NCBI GenBank assembly: GCA_963691815.1
Contig: OY829662.1
Location: forward strand, 15,504,411 to 15,568,410
Direction: 5' to 3'
From: Echiichthys vipera
Taxonomy: Eukaryota > Chordata > Actinopteri > Perciformes > Trachinidae
Length of the DNA stretch: 64,000 nucleotides
Part shown: piece after piece, positions 55,870 to 64,000 of the stretch
Numbering within the stretch: position 1 is the stretch's first letter
Layout of the letters: every line of letters begins with the position of its first letter
The notes under the pieces: model-generated
Told to the model about the DNA's origin: nothing
The model's input: only the letters and a program-made list of their open reading frames with translations
The model's database searches: none
Position numbers and translations under genes: made by a program

Positions 55870-57080
55870 TTTGAGGCGTTTCTTTGTTGTTGGACTGTCT
55901 AGTCTCCCTTCTATACACTCTCTAGTTTCCCGTGTTCTTAGTTTGTCTGCTATGACCTTGATTCGAACTAAGCTGAACGTGTTACCAAGTCACAATAAGA
56001 AATGTAAAAATTGAACAGACGTTCATTAATAAAAGAGAGCCAGAGAGAGTCAGTGGCAATATCTACATTTCCGGTTGAACAGGGACACTCCCTTGGTCTC
56101 AACACGTCCGCACAAATCTGGATGTTGTGTCAGAGTAGATAACAGCAGACATTGTTTTCAACGCCACTGATGTGTGTATAAATGTGCATGCTGCTCCCAC
56201 TTTAGCACCTTGTACTGTACAAGTGGCAGGGAATAACTTGGATCATCTCTAGCTCGTACTGAACAGGCTCCTTGACGCGTAGGCCCGTAGATGTGTCTCC
56301 GTGGGTATGTGAAATCATGAGCACTTGTGGCTAAGCAGGGGTCCTCCTATTAGTGTGCATGCAAGCGTCTCTCCTGCCAGGTCCCATTCACAGCTCCTTC
56401 ATCTCAGGAAGGGTGGGGGGAATAATTCCCGCAGATGCCTTTTCCATCAAAAGCGCTTATCGACAAAGCTAACATTAGTAGAGCAGTTTGGAAAAAAATG
56501 ACTTAAAGGCGAGGGAGGGCAATAGAAATCCCTGGGTGAGTGGACAAAGAGCCGGCAACAGTTCGGAAGCCCAAAGCCCTGTGCTTCTGAGAGTGTGTCA
56601 GATGATTATCTGGCAGACAGAGAGACGCCTCCAACACACACACACACACACACCCTACTCCAATTTGCCATCTGCTACAGCTCTCAGCGTCCACCGCCAC
56701 AGACACAACCACAACTACATCCATAACCATCACCACTATTGCTGCCGTGCCATCCCAACTTAACTGACAACTAGTCTCGGTCTTGAGTAAAAGGAGGGCC
56801 GAGTTGTCTGCAAGCTCCCCAGGACAGCCAAAGTTATCAGTGGTGTCTTATTTACCACAGTGGGAGACGGCCACAGAGAGAAATTGATATATGATCAGAA
56901 TGAGAGAGCAGGAAGTGAGAGGAAGAGTGCTATAGTTATTCACTTGACAGGCCTGTGTTGTACGATTCACTCAGATCAATTTAAACATGTGCAGCTGTTC
57001 ATAAATCCAAGGCAGAGAGTGTTAATCAACAAACGTAGCCCCGATCATGAAAACAGGAGGAATAGACACGGGGGATTGGC

Positions 57081-57121
<41 letters not shown>

Positions 57122-58270
57122 TTTGTTAGTGAATGAGAGTAAGCGAGGGAGAGAGAGTGGTAACTGCATGACCCCATCGCTCAATAGAGAGGATTTTTTC
57201 CTATAAATCAGACGAGGCAGAGGAGGACAGAGTATGTGAGAGACAAGGACTGAGTGCTTCAGCTGGGAGTACACTGGCTCAGACCTCAGTTGAAAAGCCA
57301 AGGAAACTAATCTTTTCCATTCACCTCGATGAGTCTGGCTGCTCTTGTCCTGAATGCGAAGGAATCCTCATCTTCTCCCCGCCCCTCACTCCATCACTCC
57401 TCCGCCCCTCTGCCCCCTTTCGCTCCACTGCCTCCCCAACACCCACCCCTTGTCCCTTCCCTTCTCTCTCCCTCTGTGAATGATCAACCCACCCCGTCCT
57501 GTATCAGCTCCTGAGACAGTTGTTATTCTATCCCAGAAAATCCTATGCGGCAGCATGTCATGGCACTTGACACTTAAACATAAATCTTGCAATGGCAGAG
57601 GTGAACTGCATTAAGAGCAGAGCTTGTTGTGTGACAGACCAGGAAAGCCTCATTTAGTCTAAAGAGAGATATAGAGAAAATGCCCTATTTGAGGTGTTAG
57701 GGTGCTTTTCTGTCACTTGTACGAAATCACCATGTCGTGTAGCCTGTACCAGAAAAATGGATAAGGCCTAATCAATACACCTGCTGAGGGGATAAAGTGC
57801 ATCCCTTTCCCCGCACTTGTCGTTGCAACTGGCAACGTTGGAATTATGCTTTCATATGTTTCACAGTAATGAGTACAATTGGGCCTGACTCTGCTGCGCT
57901 TCAATTATTCAGAACCAACCTGAGACATGAAGCAATATTCTGAATCGGCAATCAGGAATTATTCCTGCAGTCACTCGTTTTTCTATGCCTTTCTCACTAA
58001 CTAGGATTCACTGTCAGACTTATTTTTTTGCTTTTTTTCATACTGTACGAATGAACTCTTTTATCTCACTCACACATACAAATGGAGTGCACATTCACAG
58101 TACGGTCACACAAACGTGTATTGGTGGCTTTGAATTGGCTCAGGGTACATTTCCTGGCACAGAGGTAATCAGAGAGTTGGGAATGCTGAAATCATTACTG
58201 CATTTGATGATCATTATGCAATCAACAGAACAGTTTAAAATATCTCATACTGTAAAAAGTGAGTGAGTGA
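55870..58270. other. Intergenic region without recognised genes
   Basis: No coding or RNA gene was recognised. It contains short (CA)n (56635-56653) and (GT)n (57084-57120) runs and a pyrimidine-rich stretch (57365-57480). Confidence 0.6.
57084..57120. repeat. (GT)n microsatellite
   Basis: This is a GT tract of about 37 bp in intergenic DNA. Confidence 0.95.
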
Positions 58271-58274
58271 GTCT

Positions 58275-58500
58275 TTTTTATTATAAAGCAGGTGAAAATA
58301 CTTAGAAATAGTCACTCACGCTCAATCCACAGAGAAATGCACACAGCTTGTATAAAAAAGAAACAGTGCCTTTAAACAAGGCATCAGGACTTCCATACAG
58401 TTGTAATACTACTGTATATAAAGGTAGAAAGTGCCGCCACAGTGCCGTAAGTAATTCCCCGGCTGCAATGACGTTGCTGAGACACCAAGAGCGCAGATGC
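58275..58500 (+). repeat. Dispersed repeat, copy B
   Basis: This is a diverged second copy of the repeat in intron 65, sharing CTCAATCCACAGAGAAATGC and the CTTTAAACAAG motif in the same order. It lacks the 3' part seen in copy A. Confidence 0.6.
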
Positions 58501-59302
58501 CAAAGACTAATACTGACCAACCAAAGCAAACGGGAAGGGAAGGGGGCTTACAGAGATGAGGCACAAAAATGCGGCTCTCTAAAGTTCAACATCTCAAATA
58601 AATTGTGAATCGTTGCACCATGTAACAATAGAAGTGCCATTCTTTTTCACTGATAAGCCCTGACCTGTTTATTTGGGGTATGTGGATGGGTATAAAGGCA
58701 GACAAAGCAGGTTAATGTTAACATAAAGACACTGTTGAGAAAATTCTTCATGCTGGTGTTTCATTTTCTTTGACTAGCCCCCATATAGTGCAACACAAAC
58801 AGAGGTATTTAGTTAAACCCCAGCTCTATGTTTTTCCACTAGGACACATCAAACAGCCATTTCTAGTCAAGTCCCATCTGCACGCCTGTTCCAGCATCAG
58901 ATGAAAGTGCAGCAATGTACTGATTGAATGCTTTGCTGTTAGATTAAACCAGAACCTATTCTGTTTAAACCACAATGCTTCAATTTGAATTCTATTGAAG
59001 ATTCAGGCTTTACTGATGCTCTGTACGCTGTACGCTCTTTACATCTTTACACAAGTGTACAAGTATTATACGGTCATGTTGTAAAATTGTGTGTGAGACT
59101 GTGTGTTTATGTGCGCGCCTATGCTGCTGCAGTGCTAATGAGAGACTTGGGGGTTTCAGGTGACGGTGCTTTGAGAGAAGAGGTGAGTGACAGGGTTCAT
59201 GAATAGTGATGGCCGACAGCTGCTCATTAACCAAGAGACTGTCTGTCAGCCAGCAGACTGGAACAGCAGTCCTTCCTCTACCCGCACACACACTTACACA
59301 CG

Positions 59303-59303
<1 letters not shown>

Positions 59304-59354
<51 letters not shown>
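59304..59354. repeat. (CA)n microsatellite
   Basis: This is a CA tract of about 50 bp, with imperfect CA-rich flanks from 59284 to 59370. Confidence 0.95.
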
Positions 59355-59359
<5 letters not shown>

Positions 59360-59549
59360 ACACATTAAATACATACACATATGCACACAAGCCCATGCAG
59401 ATGTGCTTAAAACCAGCGCACATACAAACACAGTTCACATCACCTTCATCTGGATCCCCTGTGTGTTCTGTGGAGCCTGGGCCAAACATGCCCCCCCACT
59501 GACAGCATGAGCCGAGTGTGCCTATTAGCTATGTGGTCACACCTCTCCC

Positions 59550-60700
59550 ACTGGGGCAAGCCCCTCACTGAATATGGAAACACCTGCCAGATGTAAATTC
59601 TGAATGAGGCCCAGAGTGCAAAAGGTACAAAAGATTAAGGCGACGGCAGTGCCCACAGAAGACATTTTATTCACTTTTAAATGGTTTTAAAGTCCTCCTT
59701 GAAGAAATGTCTGACACCTTTAATGTCTGCATCACATTCATTTTGACAACTTTTAAAGAAAATTCTAACACAAGGTGACCTAGATACTACTTTTGTGGCA
59801 TGTTATCCTCAAAATAAAACTGCTGCATATTACATATAAAATATATATTTTATTAATCATGGAGGGGAAATAACATTTTTTCACTCTGTTGTTTACACAT
59901 AACACACACTGTTGCAAATAATATTCAAATTAAAAAGCCGCTAAGAGGCTCAGTGGGCTACAACGCGCTCGTATGACTCCATTCTTCACTCCAGTTAAGT
60001 TTTTAAAGTGTTTATTGAAGAAAATTATATAACGATATGTATACAAGAACGACACGGTCAACAGAAAATATCGGAGCCCTACTTATCCTCTTTGTCTAAC
60101 CAAATGATGCCTTGCAACTGAACAGGCTAATGAAGTGAAACAACACCCAGGTGTTAATTACCGTAAATGATAGAAACTAAAAGAGCATGTGCAGAATAAA
60201 AAAACAATAACACAGGCAAAACTAATTTTGTCCATGGACAGTTGCCTCAAGTAGTTAAGGGTTCTGTGTCTTGCCCATGAGGTGAGCTTTTTTCAGTTCA
60301 CACTTATACTTGGTTCCTACGGGGACTTCCCTTGCCAAGCCACTACACCACTATAGGGAGATTTACAAAAAAGTGTGTGGACCAGTGGTGGTCTGAAATT
60401 GGTCTGTGAAGTCAGGCTAGGAATAATGTGGGTCTGGCAAGAACATGGACAGTACTGCAGGCTAAGAGGACAGTGCAGGCTAAGTATGATGAGACAGTGA
60501 AATGTAAATAACAAAATTAAACAGACTTTTTATCAGAGATAGTAGTGACATAAGGAAATAAAAGGGTGAGCCCAGATCTCTTGTGTGTCTCTGTTGGTGG
60601 ACTAGAACATGAATGCTGTTACTGCCATTTCCATCATCAATGGATTTGACACAAGATCGGAATTTGGATTGGTCTTGAATCCCAGTCCCTGCTCTTGAAT
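59550..60700. other. Intergenic region without recognised genes
   Basis: AT-rich DNA. GAGCCCTAC at about 60072 resembles one end of a hAT-like MITE but no partner end was found. No gene is seen. Confidence 0.5.
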
Positions 60701-60724
60701 TTTTTTTTCTTTATACTATAATGC

Positions 60725-60830
60725 ATTCAAGATTCAAGATTCAAGATTCAAGAAGCTTTATTTATCCCGAGGGAAATTATTGTGCAACAGTTTCATACAA
60801 AGGCGGAAAAGGATCAGAGTAACAATAAGC
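60725..60830 (-). mobile_element. LINE or SINE 3' end with heptamer tail
   Basis: Four copies of ATTCAAG (60726-60753) border AGCTTTATTTATCCCGAGGG. On the minus strand this reads CCCTCGGGATAAATAAAGCT followed by a (CTTGAAT)n tail, the form of a fish retroposon 3' terminus. How far the element extends to the right is unclear. Confidence 0.55.
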
Positions 60831-61053
60831 ATAAACATAAATCAATCAAAATAAAGCTAACGTCAGATAAATCAGATAAATCAAGCAATGAACCAAGTGT
60901 GACAGAGTGCAACAGACGTCGTGGTTAAGCGTAGGTATATACAATATACAACAATACGCAGCGTGCAGTTTAGCAGCAGATTGAAATAAAATAAGTACAA
61001 ACTAGATAAGTGAGAAGGAGCGATAAGTTATAAGTGTTAAAAATGTTAAAAAT

Positions 61054-61170
61054 GTAGCAGCATGTCCTACAGAACTAAGTGACAGTATGGCACAGTGGAG
61101 TGTAGCAGCATTTCGTACTTAAGTCAGTTACAGTAAACCACAGTGAAATGTAGCAGCATGTCCTAAAGCA
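61054..61170 (+). repeat. 48-bp tandem repeat, about 2.4 copies
   Basis: GTAGCAGCAT begins at 61054, 61102 and 61150, an exact 48 bp period. Units share GTAGCAGCATxTCxTAC, AAGTxA and CACAGTG with moderate divergence. They lie next to the retroposon 3' end. Confidence 0.8.
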
Positions 61171-61330
61171 CATGCCTACAACAGTCAAAGATGGCAAAGC
61201 TCTCCATATGAAGTAATTATAACTAAGGTTCAGGAACAAGACCATGCTTCTCTCTCCCACCAATTCAGTTCGTCTCAGTTCTCACAACACTCCCCCCACC
61301 CCAGACCCTAGTCTTCTCCTCTATTCCCTC

Positions 61331-61385
61331 TCAGTGGGTTAGCACCCTTGCCTCACAACAAGAAGGTCCTGGTCTTGAACCCTGG
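61331..61385 (+). repeat. tRNA-headed repeat, head only
   Basis: CAGTGGGTTAGCACCCTTGC, followed by ACAAGAAGGTCCTGGTCTTGAAC, resembles the A-box and B-box head of the same SINE-like family as 53054-53275. The rest is absent. Confidence 0.5.
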
Positions 61386-61399
61386 AGGAATGATGAAGC

Positions 61400-63160
61400 C
61401 TGATACTCATCAAGACATCCAATCAAACACCCTTTTTCATCCCACTCCTCAACCCCAATCATCCTACCAAACAGGACGCTCATACCATCCTTACTGCATC
61501 CTCTGGTTATTCCTGATAAAACTAGTTTTATACTGTACAATGATGTGTTCTTGTTAGTGAATAAAAGCAACACATAATATACAGTAGAAATACCCTCCAC
61601 CTCCCACACAAACCCAAGTGAGTTATTTATACAAAGTAATATATTAAAGCATAAATCTGTAACTCTCTCATATTATCACCCGCTGCAGCACAACAGTGGA
61701 GATGACAGTTGTTGCTGATTGTGTTGAAGTCTGTTGTTTACTGTTGTTTCACGCACAACTTGGTCTGCTTATGTTTGAAGCTTGACTGAGGGGTTGCTTG
61801 ATGCGTGAAAATACAAATGCGGTGTGAAATGTTTTGATTTCAATGTGCTGGTTCCATTTCGAACTTACTTTATTGGTATTGTCGAACGAGCGTAACTTAA
61901 CAAGCATGAAATACTACCTGACTCAGTAGCAAGGTGGAGAAAGCATCGGCAAATTGCACGTTTTGTGCACCATGTACAGATCTACAGCACACACAATTTG
62001 CTCATCAATTAACATGACAGCTACCATTTTTAATACATTACATATTTATCAAAACGTATTACATAGCTCTGTTGAATTTTCTGTTGAACTTGAACTTGAT
62101 GAAGCATCTAATTCTCACGGCATTCTACAGTCTCTTATTTTTAATGATATGATTTTATGATGATATGTATAACAGACTGTTGCTATGGACGCAGTTCTGA
62201 TTTGGAGGACCACATCCATCAATCTGCAGAAAAAAGTCCGTAATCAATAGTACGTGTCAAATTATTGATTTCTTTAGTAAGTAGCCGTGTAATAGGAGGG
62301 GAAATGTAGAGTGAGCGGGTCATTATTGTGAATGAAACCCCTTCCTGCATCAGTCTGTTGGGGTTTTTAAAAATGAAACATTTAGTAGTAGAGTTAGTAC
62401 ACAATCACATTCATCACAAAGCGATTCCATTTAAAGACGATACATGATCATATCAAAATATCGTCAAGCCACACCGGCTCACTCTGTTATCCCTTACACT
62501 GAACATAAAGGTACCCAGTAATCTGGAAAAAAAGCTGCTTGTGCTGCTAATATATCTGATCTCACTTTTAAAACCAGTAAGTAAGTAAACACTTCACAAA
62601 TGAATAAAATTAGTGATTGAGTGAAAGAGGCCCACAGCTTTTATCTGGGCTAAAATGCCACTGATTATTGGCATTACATCTCACAGGTGGCTAGAGAGAA
62701 CTTCAATTGGATGCCCATGTTGCTCTCTTTCATTTGGATGTATCACAGTGACTGGCAACAGTACACACATTGACAAAGGACTTGGCAGGAAGGCTTAACA
62801 GGCAGTTTACTTAAAACAATGATCAAAAAACAGGCTTTTTATAGTCAGCAGGCAGTCCTGTAAGGCAAACAAACCAGAAGGGCTGAGAGAGGAAGGCAGG
62901 AAATAGTAAGCAGCAGGTCATAGACATGTTGGAGACTTGCAAACAGGTTTCACACCGTTTATCTGGCAAAGAAAACTTACAAAGTACAGCCAGACAGTAT
63001 GGTTGCTATCATGTTGTTTAACTTTTGTAACAACTTATTTATTATTAATGATATACACCTCAAACCATGGATATGTTCTTCTCTCATATTACTCAAATTT
63101 GCCTACAGAATTATGACGGATCCAATTAAATGAGAGGATTTGGGTTTTTGCTGCTTAATA
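61400..63160. other. Intergenic region without recognised genes
   Basis: No coding frame, RNA gene or mobile element could be supported on either strand. Confidence 0.5.
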
Positions 63161-63162
63161 AG

Positions 63163-63225
63163 GGAGCCGTGGTGGCCTAGAGGTTAGAGAAGCGAGCTTG
63201 TAGCTGGATCAGAAGAGGCTTCTTA
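63163..63225 (+). repeat. tRNA-headed SINE-like fragment
   Basis: GGGAGCCGTGGTGGCCTAGA, then GGTTAGAGAAGCGAGCTTGT, resembles the tRNA-like head of a second common teleost SINE (recalled form GGCAGCCGTGGCCTAGTGGTTAGAGAAG). The body is not recognisable. Confidence 0.5.
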
Positions 63226-63229
63226 TCAG

Positions 63230-64000
63230 TGAAATTTCCCTGAATAAATACAGGTAAAACATAAAAGAAGAACATCATTTGTAGAGACTCACTTTAAGCA
63301 GACTATGATGAAGATTCCAAATGGGGATTAGTAAGAAATATTATTTTACTGTGTTAATAATTGGAATGAATGTTGGTAAGTTTACTCAGAAACTATTTGG
63401 TGACAAATTAGTACATTACTCTACTTGCTTTTCTAATCTGCAGACATCTCATCATCATGCTTATTATACTCAGCATAGTACTGTCTTCATCTCTAACAGC
63501 GGGGGGAATGTAGCTAAAATGTTCATATGCAAATTTACATGTGATATAATCGAAAGACATTTTTCAGCCAGTAACTGCTTTCCTTGGGAGGCAGAGAGTA
63601 TCCATTCTAAAAAAAAAAATCACTCTCTCACTATTCTTAGAGCCATTTCTTGTGAGATTCAAAGCAAAATAACATTGAACCAAGATGCTTTAGATGGCAA
63701 TGCATACAGCAGCACCTCTAGTTAAAGGCCTCTGATGGAATGCTCCTTTTGTTTGTTATCGATTGAGAGAGAAAGGCATCCACCGTGTAATTGTAGCCTC
63801 ATTTGATCTCAAATAAACCATGCTGTCCTACACAAGAGAGGGAGCAGAGCAGGCATAAGCTGGAAACACCTTCATTACAAGAAACACGCACTCCGGCACA
63901 CTTACTTCCTCGGCCTGACTCTTGCATGCACACGCACACATTCTCTTTTGCAGACTCTTTTTAAATTATATTGCCCTCCCTCTGCTGCTCTGTCTTCTTC
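63230..64000. other. Right end of window, nothing recognised
   Basis: A 134-codon open frame at 63321-63725 has low-complexity, unconvincing composition and no recognisable domain. I see no gene here. Confidence 0.5.

Noticed and set aside
63321..63725. 134-residue frame near the right edge
   Set aside because: AT-rich composition, no recognisable domain, no supporting splice or promoter signals.

Overview
The window is vertebrate, almost certainly teleost, genomic DNA. One gene is split into many 45, 54, 90 and 108 bp Gly-X-Y exons separated by GT-AG introns. The introns carry long (CA)n/(GT)n and (GA)n/(CT)n tracts and fish-type mobile-element debris: a Penelope-like element, a hAT transposon with a BED finger, an L2-like LINE tail and tRNA-headed SINE fragments.

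The only well-supported protein-coding gene is on the + strand, about 8729-48953. It encodes a fibrillar procollagen of the type V/XI clade, best matched to the alpha-3 chain of type V collagen (col5a3; which fish duplicate, a or b, cannot be told). I reconstruct 66 coding exons, numbered 2-67 on the assumption that a single signal-peptide exon lies upstream. Together they encode about 1846 residues. In order: a thrombospondin-N-like (TSPN/LamG) domain (exons 2-5); a variable region with a very basic exon 6 and acidic, Tyr-rich exons 7-8; a short collagenous segment and a hinge (exons 9-13); an unbroken 1011-residue Gly-X-Y helix (exons 14-63); a furin-like site; and a fibrillar C-propeptide (exons 63-67). 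The stop is at 48951-48953 and a candidate polyadenylation signal is at 49444.

Layout: 1-8728 is inferred to be intron 1, with an L2-like LINE 3' end and other repeats. 8729-20092 holds the N-terminal exons with long introns; intron 4 contains the Penelope-like relic. 20093-45986 holds the collagenous exons. 45987-48953 holds the C-propeptide. 48954-64000 is the 3' UTR followed by gene-poor, repeat-rich DNA, including a 1.1 kb hAT element with a clean 8 bp target duplication nested inside a SINE-like repeat.

The parts make one secreted chain. The C-propeptide selects partner chains and nucleates the trimer. The helix carries cross-linking lysines at positions 84 and 924. The N-terminal globular and basic regions would remain on the fibril surface and bind heparan sulfate. 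I found no second protein-coding gene, RNA gene, CRISPR array or novel multigene system. The most notable points are chain-specific changes in the collagen (loss of C-propeptide cysteine 2, loss of a conserved sequon, two RGD tripeptides) and several unusual repeat structures.
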